A program made the translations under genes and the position numbers. 35,492 nucleotides of DNA. It comes from Planctomycetota bacterium. Its GTDB lineage: Bacteria; Planctomycetota; PUPC01; JACPCR01. The stretch lies in contig JAQBXN010000094.1 of NCBI GenBank assembly GCA_027625095.1, positions 1 to 35,492 on the forward strand, read 5' to 3'. Under the pieces are notes generated by a model. It worked only from the letters and a program-made list of their open reading frames with translations, was not told the DNA's origin and searched no databases. Positions 8,397 through 16,700 of this stretch are shown here, piece after piece. Positions within the stretch are counted from its first letter, which is position 1; every line of letters begins with the position of its first letter.

Positions 8397-8819
8397 TTAC
8401 GGCACTTCCCCGACGTTTCTGCCGATACCCATGAACACAATGATGATGAGGGCGATGACGACAGCCCAGAGCACCCAGAATCCCAAGCGCTTATATACGG
8501 GCTCTTCGTTGCTGTCCTGCTGGCCGGCCATCACCTCTTCAAGGCGCGTGGCGAGTGCGTCGAGTTGGTCGTCGCTGAGCTTTTCAAGCCTGGCTTCCAC
8601 TTCCGCATTTGAGAGGCCGAACTTCTTCAACTGTTTGGCCACATCTTCCTGGCTGCTGATAGCTCTTACATGGTCGAGTTTGTTCTGTCGCAGGCTTGCG
8701 TCGGTTTCACTCTCGATAGAGCCGAGCATACCGGCTTCGACAACATGAAGAGAGAGGGCAAAAAGAATCAGCGAAAGAAAATGTTGAGTCCTCAAGCAAG
8801 CAAACATTCGTGGCTCCAT
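8397..8819 (-). CDS. PA2779-like membrane protein
   Basis: A 140-residue protein with an N-terminal signal-like segment (FLSLILFALSLHVVEAG), a polar helical middle (KQLKKFGLSNAEVEARLEKL, SDDQLDALATRLEEV) and a C-terminal membrane helix (LGFWVLWAVVIALIIIVFMG). This layout and the R-x-x-V-x-x-x-L-x-x-x-G-L-S-x-x-E-V-x-x-R-h pattern fit the PA2779 family of unknown function. In other bacteria it is paired with a PA2778-type cysteine peptidase, which is not visible here. It lies 56 nt after the unknown 248-residue gene on the same strand. No ribosome site is evident. An internal Met at residue 5 is an alternative start. Confidence 0.6.
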   Translation of the reverse strand: MEPRMFACLRTQHFLSLILFALSLHVVEAGMLGSIESETDASLRQNKLDHVRAISSQEDVAKQLKKFGLSNAEVEARLEKLSDDQLDALATRLEEVMAGQQDSNEEPVYKRLGFWVLWAVVIALIIIVFMGIGRNVGEVP

Positions 8820-8875
8820 CTAATTGTGTGACACCGATTTCAGCAACGATTACCCGACCGCCGAAAGTCGCGGCA

Positions 8876-9622
8876 TTATGTCTGTCCACCTCCGAACACG
8901 CAATCATTGTCTTTCCGCCATTCGATGAATTTGTAAATCGGCGCCAACCTGGCGAGTTTCTCGGAAGCGAATTCGGCAAATCCTGCCTCCATTGGGATTA
9001 CGGTTTCCCTGGGCAGAGTCATTCGGAGATGAAACCAATGATCGCCGGGGGTGTAGTATTTCATGTAATTCACGATGTCCCCCTGAGTGAGCTTTCCGCA
9101 GATGTATTCTCTCTTCCAGTTATGAATCGACAGAATGAAGCCATTCTGTTGATTTAAGGCATCTGTCAGCTCTTTCCGTGCCGAGGCTTCGTTGCATTTG
9201 TTCTTCACGTTCTGGCCGTCCCACCATGCCTGCTGGTGAATCTTGAGTGTGAGTTCCACTCCAGTGAGATTGATCTCCGCCACCAGAATGACATGGCAGT
9301 AATGCATATCGAGATCTTTGCCGAGAAATTCCCCAAACAGTTTTTTGAGCGCCCTCGTGCCTTTCTCCTGCCGGGCAAAGTAGACCCACTGTGAGTCCAC
9401 TGAAAACTTGTTGAAAGTATAGGGATGGCTCAGGCTGGTCTTGAAATCAAGGTCGAGGCCGGCGTCTTTGAGCCCAGGCGCGATTAACTCCCCAAGGGAG
9501 TGCAGCCGATGCTTGATGAGCAGACGATCGTCGTTGTAACTTCTGTCCTTTCGTTTTGGCGGAAGATACATATTGAAATCTTCCTCGAAAAAGCCTTCGA
9601 ATGGTTCGCGGTCAATGGACAT
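8876..9622 (-). CDS. Hypothetical protein, 248 aa
   Basis: I do not recognise this protein. It is soluble, without signal peptide or membrane helix, and mixed alpha/beta. Notable stretches are FFEEDFNMYLPPKRKDRSYN near the N terminus, SHPYTFNKFSVDSQWVYFAR, a Trp-rich middle (KIHQQAWWDGQNV) and a C terminus LARLAPIYKFIEWRKDND. The overall outline recalls DUF2461-type domains of unknown function, but the match is weak. Codon use is ordinary for the window and the frame is clean, so it is probably a real gene. It is followed at 56 nt by the PA2779-like gene. The start is preceded by ACCACCACC instead of a Shine-Dalgarno. Confidence 0.65.
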   Translation of the reverse strand: MSIDREPFEGFFEEDFNMYLPPKRKDRSYNDDRLLIKHRLHSLGELIAPGLKDAGLDLDFKTSLSHPYTFNKFSVDSQWVYFARQEKGTRALKKLFGEFLGKDLDMHYCHVILVAEINLTGVELTLKIHQQAWWDGQNVKNKCNEASARKELTDALNQQNGFILSIHNWKREYICGKLTQGDIVNYMKYYTPGDHWFHLRMTLPRETVIPMEAGFAEFASEKLARLAPIYKFIEWRKDNDCVFGGGQT

Positions 9623-9984
9623 GGTGGTGGTAATGATTAAGCAGGTGGTGACTGGCTGAGTTCTTGTGCCATGCTTCGATTTCCAGACACATACTTGTTA
9701 GAGCCCGTTTCGCCCAGAGCCAGGAATGGCGGATAGGGAAAGGAATAGGAAGAACAGTGTCAGGCTCAGCATTCCTCGGTTCATTATTGAGGCGGCTGAT
9801 TGCGTGGGCCATACCCACTTCTATAATTCGCCGCCTTCCATGAATGGATAACATTCTGGGTTATGGATAACGTGGGGACAAGCAGAAAGACAGGCTTGTC
9901 CTTTTTAATTTGGCACGACCGCATGAATGCGGCACCACACCACCACAGGCCGCAATGCCGGCACCACGATAGGAGACCACAACA
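9623..9984. other. Intergenic region with several palindromes
   Basis: This 362-nt stretch separates divergent genes and holds no convincing gene. It contains a nested inverted repeat (9789-9837), a terminator-like hairpin (9876-9906), a short palindrome CCGCAT-GA-ATGCGG near 9919-9932 and two copies of GGCACCAC. The promoter of the ClpP-like gene must lie here or further upstream. Confidence 0.4.
9876..9906 (+). terminator. Terminator-like hairpin ahead of the ClpP-like gene
   Basis: GGACAAGC (9876-9883), a 10-nt loop and GCTTGTCC (9894-9901) are followed by five T (9902-9906). It has the form of an intrinsic terminator for plus-strand transcripts, but no plus-strand gene ends upstream. It could act as an attenuator in the leader of the ClpP-like gene, or be a REP-like element, since GTGGGGACA also appears at 1178-1184. 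Confidence 0.4.
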
Positions 9985-10644
9985 ATGAAGCCCGAAGACG
10001 AATGGAGAGATCTCCTGGATGAAGACGATGACGATGAAGATGAGGACGAAGACGAAAACGAATGTGAAGGCGAAAAGAAAGAAAAGGAAGGCGAAGTTTC
10101 CGTTCTGAAGGGCCTGCTGAAGGCTCGCACGATTATCCTCTCCGGCGAAATAAACAAGAAGCTTGCCGAAAAGACTTCCACACTCTTGCTGGTCATGGAT
10201 GCAGAGGGCGATGGGCCCATCAAAATATTCATCGATTCGCCAGGTGGGGACGCAGACGCGGGTTACGGTATCCTCGACATGATCCGATTCGTAAATTCGG
10301 AGGTCTACACGATCTCGAACGGTCTGACGGCCAGCGCAGGCGTCATCATTTCTCTGGCCGCCAAACCAGAACACCGCTTTTCGCTCCCAAACTCTCGCTT
10401 TCTGATCCATCAACCATCCAGTGGAATGCAGGGCACAGCTTCTGACATCAAGATCCATGCGGAAGAAATCCTGAAGCTGAAGAAGCGCGTCATTCAGCTC
10501 ATTGCTGACGAATGTGGCCAGAAATACGAAAAAGTTGAAGAAGACATCAGACGTGATCGCTGGCTGTCACCCGCCGAGGCACTCGAATACGGCCTCATCA
10601 ACAAAATCCTCAGGTCTGCAAGCGAGCTGGAAGAAATTAAGTGA
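9985..10644 (+). CDS. ClpP-family serine protease with acidic N-terminal tract
   Basis: A 219-residue ClpP/Clp-like protease subunit. The core (about 45-215) holds FIDSPGGDADAGYGILDMI, the nucleophile in NGLTASAGVIISLAA (Ser117), LPNSRFLIHQPSSGMQG (His142) and the Asp of EEDIRRDRWLSPAEALEYGL (Asp187). The triad is therefore complete. The elbow differs from canonical ClpP (usually AASMGAFLL). Residues 12-37 are almost all Asp and Glu, an unusual replacement for the normal axial-loop N terminus. That tract is encoded by an imperfect GAC/GAA hexamer repeat. The gene lies alone, with AGGAG at 9971-9975 as ribosome site. It could be a second, specialised ClpP working with a Clp/AAA partner elsewhere. 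Being a stand-alone peptidase is also possible. Confidence 0.85.
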   Translation: MKPEDEWRDLLDEDDDDEDEDEDENECEGEKKEKEGEVSVLKGLLKARTIILSGEINKKLAEKTSTLLLVMDAEGDGPIKIFIDSPGGDADAGYGILDMIRFVNSEVYTISNGLTASAGVIISLAAKPEHRFSLPNSRFLIHQPSSGMQGTASDIKIHAEEILKLKKRVIQLIADECGQKYEKVEEDIRRDRWLSPAEALEYGLINKILRSASELEEIK

Positions 10645-10951
10645 TTGGTAACGCGACCTCTTGTTTTTGGACATCGTGTGAAGTGGACTTGCTGACCTGC
10701 GATTCGATCAAATGCACGAGGATACCCGAACGGCGACGGCACCTGGGCCATAAGTCAAATCTGAAAATTAACTGTTCAGGGCCGAACTTTCTTACTTTTG
10801 ATCTCCCCTTTCCGCTCTAGCTTGTGGCATGTGAAGGCAGCGGCGTGGAACGGGGATTACCACGGAGAATGGCCCGGAACAGATACGAAGACCGAAGAAA
10901 AGGGAAGATTAGAAGTAAGATCCTGCCCCGCTGAACAGTTACTCTGAAAAT
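10645..10951. other. Intergenic region carrying a MITE-like inverted repeat
   Basis: This 307-nt gap has no gene. Its right half (10770-10940) is an element bounded by imperfect inverted repeats of about 45 nt, listed separately. The left part (10645-10769) shows nothing recognisable. Confidence 0.4.
10770..10940. repeat. MITE-like element or long imperfect hairpin
   Basis: The left end begins AACTGTTCAG (10770-10779) and the right end closes with its exact complement CTGAACAGTT (10931-10940). Inside, CTTACTTTTGATCTCCCCTT on the left matches the complement of AAGGGAAGATTAGAAGTAAG on the right with a few changes. The total is 171 bp, with 45-nt imperfect arms around an ~80-nt centre and no open frame. 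It ends 11 nt before the start codon of the next gene, so it is either a non-autonomous mobile element or a structured leader. Confidence 0.5.
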
Positions 10952-12220
10952 ATGAAAGCTGGATTTGCCCAAATTGATATCACCCCCGATCGTCCAGTCT
11001 GGATGGTCGGATACTCCAGCCGGGATCATCAGTCCGAAGGCGTCTATCAAGAGCTGCGTGCGGGAGCGATCGCGCTGTCTCATAAAGGCGGAGCTGCGCT
11101 GCTGCTGACTGCTGACGTTATCGGGTACAGCCTCGCATTTTCGGCCGGGGCAAAGGCGATGATCGCGGACGCAACGGGCCTGCTTCCTGACCAGATCATC
11201 CTGACCGCCACACACACTCACTGTGCGCCATTCTTTTATGAATGGGGAATGATGGGCGAGGTGGAAAGAGAGTGGGCTGCGGAATTTCAATCAAAGCTTG
11301 TCGAAGTCTCGTTAAGGGCGATGAAGGATCTGGCTCCAGCCGGAGTCCAGTTTACTCGCGGCACTTCTGCCTTTGGTGTGAATCGAAGAACGCCGGACGG
11401 CAAAGGAGGCGTCCTGTTCAAGGCCAACCCTGCCGGCCCGATGGATCGCGACCTGGATACGTTGTGGTTCAGGGCTCCCGACGGTGAGATTCGAGGCACG
11501 TTCACAGTTTACGGGTGCCATTCCACCTGCCGCGGTGAATATCTCCTTGGTGGAGATTATCCCGGTTTCCTTTGCCGTGGAATGACAAAGCACACAGATG
11601 CCCCCGCATTTTTCGCCATGGGCTGCGGGGGGAATATCCGGCCCGATTTTATGAGCGAAAAGGGTTTCCGGGCAGCCGAAGTTGAGGAGATCCAAGAGGT
11701 CGGCGAGCGAATGACACGAGAGGTAATCGACTCACTTCAGAACCGCCGGGACATCGAGATAAGGACCATTGATGTAGCAACTGCTTTTCATGAGCTGCAT
11801 TACAAAAAACTCCCGGGCAAACGTAGGCTCAAGGAAATTATCAACGGCGAAAACGAGCTCAATAAAATCTGGGCAAATCACTTTTGGGAACGATTACAGA
11901 ACGGGCCTCTTCCCAAATCGTGTCCCCAGGAGATTCAGGTTCTCAGTCTGAATCCTGACTTTCGGCTCATCTTTATGGGTGGCGAAATCCTCACGGAAAT
12001 CGGCCTTCATCTGAAAGAAGCCTTCGCCCCCGCAACCACGATTACGGTCGGCTATTCGAACGGCCTCATTGCCTATGTTCCCGGCCGCGAGACCTATGAT
12101 CTGGGTGGGTACGAGGTCGAGGGGTCTTATCCTTATTTCTTGCGGCCCGCGCCATTTAAGAAGGATGTGGAAGACAGGATTGTCTCCACCGCTTTGGCAT
12201 TGGCAGGCCGGCAGGGATGA
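10952..12220 (+). CDS. Neutral/alkaline ceramidase N-terminal domain protein
   Basis: A 422-residue hydrolase of the neutral ceramidase N-terminal family (PF04734). Matching segments are AGFAQIDITPDRPVWMVGYS at the start, LTATHTHCAPFFYEW with the first zinc His, VYGCHSTCRGEYLLGGDYPG with the second, MGGEILTEIGLHLK with the Glu ligand, and YSNGLIAYVPGRETYDLGGY. It lacks a signal peptide and the C-terminal Ig-like domain of true ceramidases (~650-700 residues). Such short forms are abundant in PVC bacteria and their substrate is not established; an amide or ester bond is likely. It starts just after the inverted-repeat element and has no ribosome site. It is convergent with the FG-GAP gene, 50 nt away. 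Confidence 0.85.
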   Translation: MKAGFAQIDITPDRPVWMVGYSSRDHQSEGVYQELRAGAIALSHKGGAALLLTADVIGYSLAFSAGAKAMIADATGLLPDQIILTATHTHCAPFFYEWGMMGEVEREWAAEFQSKLVEVSLRAMKDLAPAGVQFTRGTSAFGVNRRTPDGKGGVLFKANPAGPMDRDLDTLWFRAPDGEIRGTFTVYGCHSTCRGEYLLGGDYPGFLCRGMTKHTDAPAFFAMGCGGNIRPDFMSEKGFRAAEVEEIQEVGERMTREVIDSLQNRRDIEIRTIDVATAFHELHYKKLPGKRRLKEIINGENELNKIWANHFWERLQNGPLPKSCPQEIQVLSLNPDFRLIFMGGEILTEIGLHLKEAFAPATTITVGYSNGLIAYVPGRETYDLGGYEVEGSYPYFLRPAPFKKDVEDRIVSTALALAGRQG

Positions 12221-12270
12221 ATATTCAGTTTGATCGTGGATTCGGATTGCCTGAATAGAGCGTTGTAAGC

Positions 12271-13680
12271 TCAGAGTGAATACCAACCCTGCCCTGTCAC
12301 TGGGCTGAGTTTTGCGTGAGTGTTCTTCTCGCCTGGCTTCGGGAAAGGCGGTCTGAAGATCCATGCCTCGGCCCTGTTGTGGATGAGGATCTCGGCAACC
12401 CCGTCTCCATCGAAATCGAAAATACGAATACCGTAGCCATCCCTGGCGACGGGATCATTCGAGGCAACTTCTGAAGGCCCGCCCGGGAACGGGATCTCGA
12501 AAACTCTTTCTCCGGACAGATTCAGTGCGTCTGGCCAACCCCAGTCCCTGGTGATCACCACATCGCTGCCGTCATCGCACCCCTGCGGATAAATCAAGAT
12601 ACCTTCGCCGCTGTGGCATCCCCCCGACCTGCCTGGTGAGCCCGGCCACGATGGCTCGGGGTAGTGGACGCTCTCGATGGTGCCGTCGCTGTGCAGCCAG
12701 ACCAGGCCGTTCTGTGTTCCGTCCGGCAATTCGACTTGATTCTTTTCAGCGAATTGGGCGAGGTGTTGGCCGACTGAAAGATTGAGCATGGCAAGGCGAG
12801 CGCTTCTCTCACCCGCCCGAAAATCTCCGATGAGAACATGTTGGGGGTGACCCAACCAGTATTGCCAGTAGAGTTCGCCTTGAGGTCCGCCCATCATAAT
12901 ATTCCGGCTGCCGGCGTAGAGAATCCGAGGGCCACCGTCATCACCGAGAGGGCCCACCTGCATCTGGTCTACGTGATGGCCGACGGGTGCGTAAGATTTC
13001 TCCTCCATCCCTTCCAGTCGCCAGATGCGTTCACCGGAGGCATCGAATGCTTCGTAACCGATGAGCAACTCTTCGAAGCCATCACCATCGAGATCGAAAG
13101 TCCGGGGTGAATGGCCTGAACCGATGGTCTTCGGAATTGTCTTCAGAAGATTCAGATCCGGATCGAAAATCAAAGCGGGGTCCGCATACCAGTGTTCGCC
13201 GTAGGTAGCCTCGGTGTTCTTGACGAGGATTCGCCTTCCCAGAGCGGTAGACCAGGATCGAACGATTGAATAGTTGTCGTGATCGAGTGAGGCGGATCGT
13301 CGGACCTCACCGGTAGCTCCTTCGAGAATCAGAACTTGTTCCGGGGTGAGAAGGAGAACCTCTATCTGCCCGTCACCATCAATATCGTCGCACCACACCA
13401 TCTGATCTGCGCAATGGCTTTGATAACCCGGAGAATCCAGGTACGGCTCGCCGAACTGCCAGAGGATTGTGCCATCGGTGGTGACAGCAGTAAGGCAGAA
13501 GATCTCGCGATGTTCCTGGGGAATGGCGTAGCGAGTGCCATCAAAGACCCGTGATTGATAGATGCCCGGTGATTGAAGGAACAGCAGCTCGAACTGTCCG
13601 TCGCCGTTGACGTCGGCTGGAAATGCTTCGTCTGCGATGAAGCCGTTGAAAGCAAGAGTCTGGATCAGGTCTGCCGTCAT
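12271..13680 (-). CDS. FG-GAP/VCBS repeat beta-propeller protein
   Basis: A 469-residue protein with at least four calcium-type loops of the D-x-D/N-G-D-G form: ADVNGDGQFELLFL, DIDGDGQIEVLLL, DLDGDGFEELLIG and DFDGDGVAEILIHN. They are spaced as blades of an integrin-like (FG-GAP/VCBS) propeller. No signal peptide is found, so it may be cytoplasmic or use another export route. Segments such as GTILWQFGEPYLDSPGYQSH and LYWQYWLGHPQHVLIGDF recall the propellers of family 11 rhamnogalacturonan lyases and their relatives, but catalytic identity is not shown. It is 103 nt downstream of the giant kinase gene on the same strand. Confidence 0.75.
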   Translation of the reverse strand: MTADLIQTLAFNGFIADEAFPADVNGDGQFELLFLQSPGIYQSRVFDGTRYAIPQEHREIFCLTAVTTDGTILWQFGEPYLDSPGYQSHCADQMVWCDDIDGDGQIEVLLLTPEQVLILEGATGEVRRSASLDHDNYSIVRSWSTALGRRILVKNTEATYGEHWYADPALIFDPDLNLLKTIPKTIGSGHSPRTFDLDGDGFEELLIGYEAFDASGERIWRLEGMEEKSYAPVGHHVDQMQVGPLGDDGGPRILYAGSRNIMMGGPQGELYWQYWLGHPQHVLIGDFRAGERSARLAMLNLSVGQHLAQFAEKNQVELPDGTQNGLVWLHSDGTIESVHYPEPSWPGSPGRSGGCHSGEGILIYPQGCDDGSDVVITRDWGWPDALNLSGERVFEIPFPGGPSEVASNDPVARDGYGIRIFDFDGDGVAEILIHNRAEAWIFRPPFPKPGEKNTHAKLSPVTGQGWYSL

Positions 13681-13783
13681 ATTTTGTTGTCCGGTCCGAA
13701 AATTGGAGCTACTTGGCGAGGGTCAGAGAACCATTCCTCTTTCTGCAAGCATGTGCGCCGCTACGGAGCGACCACGCCAGGAT

Positions 13784-16700
13784 TCATGAGCCCTCCTTTT
13801 CGCCGACGATATCTGGCATCTTCCAGGTTTTCATTGCACTGGTGACAGCTTGTTTCAGTGAATCGATTGGCACCCAGCCGAATCCGCGAATTCTCATTTC
13901 ATGGACCAGGCGACCAAATGCCTGTTCATCTAACAGGGGCGTTCCTGAACGGATGCCCGTTGCCTTGTCTGCCGGGCATTGGAGCAAGAGAAAATTGAAC
14001 AGGAACGGTCTGATGGAATTATCCAGGCTTTCTGCTTTGGGAAATTCAAAATCCCAGTCGAGTTCCCAGAGAAGGACGGTTTGATCGGAGCTTCCGGAGA
14101 GAGCGTATCGGCCGTCGGGACTGAACTTGATGGCTTTCAGTTCCTTGGTGTGGCCTTCGAAGGATCGAAGCATTTTTCCGGTGGTCATGCTCCAGAGTTG
14201 CAGATTTTGCTCGAGCCCGCCGAGCAACAAGAACTGGCCGTCAGGGCTAAGTACTGCAGAGGTGATGGCGACATCCGTTTTGAGCAAACCAAGCTGTTTG
14301 CCAGTCCGTGTACTCCAGATTCGCAGGGTGCCGTCGAGGCTGCTGCTGACGAATTGGTTTCCGTCGGGCCGAAAGCATGTGGAAGTGATGACTTCCTGGT
14401 GGCCGTTGTAGGTACGCACACATTCACCACTGTTGAGGTCCCACAGCCTGATAGTGAGGTCTTCGCTGCCGGAGATAGCCCAGCGGCCACTGGGGTGAAA
14501 ATCGACAGATGTGACCGGGTCATTATGCGCTTCGAACTCGCGCACCGGCTGCATGGTCTCGAGACTCCACAGCCTGACCGGTGCCTCGCGGAGCATTTCG
14601 CCGGTGCCGAGCAACGCCAGTTTGCCATCGGGGCTGATGGCGCCTGCTTTTACCCCCTGGAGGCACTCGATAACCGAAATCTGGGCACCGCTTTCAAGAT
14701 TCCAAAGCCGTGCGCTTGTGTCCCCTCCGCGGCCGATGCCGGAACAGGTCAATGCAATAGACTCCTTGCCCTTCATGACAATGGCGTTGATGACGCTCTC
14801 GTGGCCGACAAGCTGGTGCACCTGTTCCCCCTTGTGAATGTCCCACAAAGTAAGTTGGCCGAGGGCGTCGCCGATCATCACCTGCCTGGAGTCGGTGGTG
14901 AATTCTGCGGCGGTTACCGGCCCGTCCGCACGAATGGTGCGCAGACGCCAGCCGTCCCGCAGAGGTCGCCGGCGACCGCGGAGCCCACACTCATTCCACA
15001 GATTCATGATGCTCGCGTCCCGTTCGTAACCAGGAATAACCCTGGCTTTTTGAACGAGCTGCGCCGCTTCTGTCGGCTTGCCCGACGCAAGATGCTTTTT
15101 GATGACGGCCTGCAGTTTGTTGGCTTCCCCTTGCCTTTGGAGAGCGTCTTCTGAAGAGACGATTTCTGCCGGCACCAGGGGCGCCGGAGGCCAATCGGAT
15201 CCGAGAACCCAGAACCGCAGCAGCTTGTCCCATCCGCCCCATAGGCAATACCGTCCGTTCTGGGTGAGTTTCAGCGGTGCGCCGTTACCTGCAAAGGCGC
15301 GAGAGGTGAGAACGCACTGGCCGGTAGAGATTCTCCAGAGACGGAGTGTGTTATCCCGGCTCGAAGAAACGCAGTAATTGCCGGCACCATCGATTTCCAG
15401 ACTGAAGATTTCAGAACTGTGGCCCTTTAAGACTCCGACCTCTGTTTCCGAGTGAAGGTCAAAGACGTGGATGCGGTTTTCACGAGTAGAGACCAGCCCC
15501 GTGTTACCATCTTTGCTGATGGCGACTGCGGTGATACTCATGGCAGCGAATGGCATCCGCTTGCCCTTGCCGGTTTCCAGATCGATGACGTAGAAGGAAC
15601 GACCCTCGGAGTAAATGCCCATTCCCTTCGGCCCGGTTGACGCAAAGTGATCGACCCTTTCGACAGGCTTGGTGGACTGGATCAATCTGCCGTCGGACAT
15701 ATCCCATTCGGTGAGACGTCCTGTCCGGCTTAAGGTGATCGCTTGGTTTCCGTCTGAGGCCAACGAGAGAAATGAGAGGTCCCATTTGACCTGTTCGGAA
15801 GACCACAGGCAGGCTCGGTGCTGTAAATCCCACATACGCAGCGAGTGATCGTTACACGCGGCCAGGACTTTGCTGCCATCGGCGGTGATGGCCACGGCCG
15901 TAAACGCGACGTTCGGCAGTATGACCGCTTCGATGCATTCGGCCTTTTTGAAATCCCACATTCGTAGCGTTGTATCCGGCTCAAGGCCGATAGACGCGCC
16001 CCATGCACCATCATGGCTGAGGGCTACGCCACGGATGGGGCCGTCGTGCCCCTTCAGTTCGATATGCCGGCCTCCTCCAAACAGAAATGAATTTTTAATT
16101 TCATCGGTGATCTTGCCCCGCAGCAGTTGCATTGCTTTCTCGGTTTCGCCGGCCATGACCAGGGCAACTGCGGCGCGCTTGAGCACCTCCTCCACATGTT
16201 CCTTTCTTACCTGAGCCTCTCGATAGGCGTTAAGAGCTTCGGAATATTTACCCGCACCGGTCAGTGCATTGCCCCAGGCGGTCCATGCGTAGGCGGGCAC
16301 GTCTGAATTCTTGCACGCCTCCTGTAAAGTCTTTGCGGCCTCCACTGCATTGCGGCGCTCCATATGGATGAGCCCCATCATGTAAGATCCGCGCCATCCC
16401 TGCGTGCCGGATTTGCAAAGCTCCTGAATGTGGTTGCTCACCTCCTCATCGGTTTGATTGCCGACCCGCCATTCGAGCAGGTTGCGGTTGTAATTGGCCT
16501 CAAGATGGTTCGGGTCTGCAGAAAGTGCGCGGCCGAGCATGATTTTAGATTCTTCCACCCGCCCAAGGTCGTGGACGCTGAGCGCGCGATTGTTCATGTC
16601 ATCGGCTACGAGTTGGGCCTCCGATGGCGCCTCGCGCGGGTAGGGCTTGCCAATCACCTCATTGAAGACTTCGGCCAGAGCTTCACGCGTTTCCTCAAAA

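Noticed and set aside
9789..9840. tRNA-like stretch: 7-bp acceptor-like pairing GAGGCGG/CCGCCTT followed by CCA, with an inner GTGGG/CCCAC hairpin.
   Set aside because: Only about 52 nt, with no D-arm, anticodon arm or T-loop consensus; taken as a nested inverted repeat.
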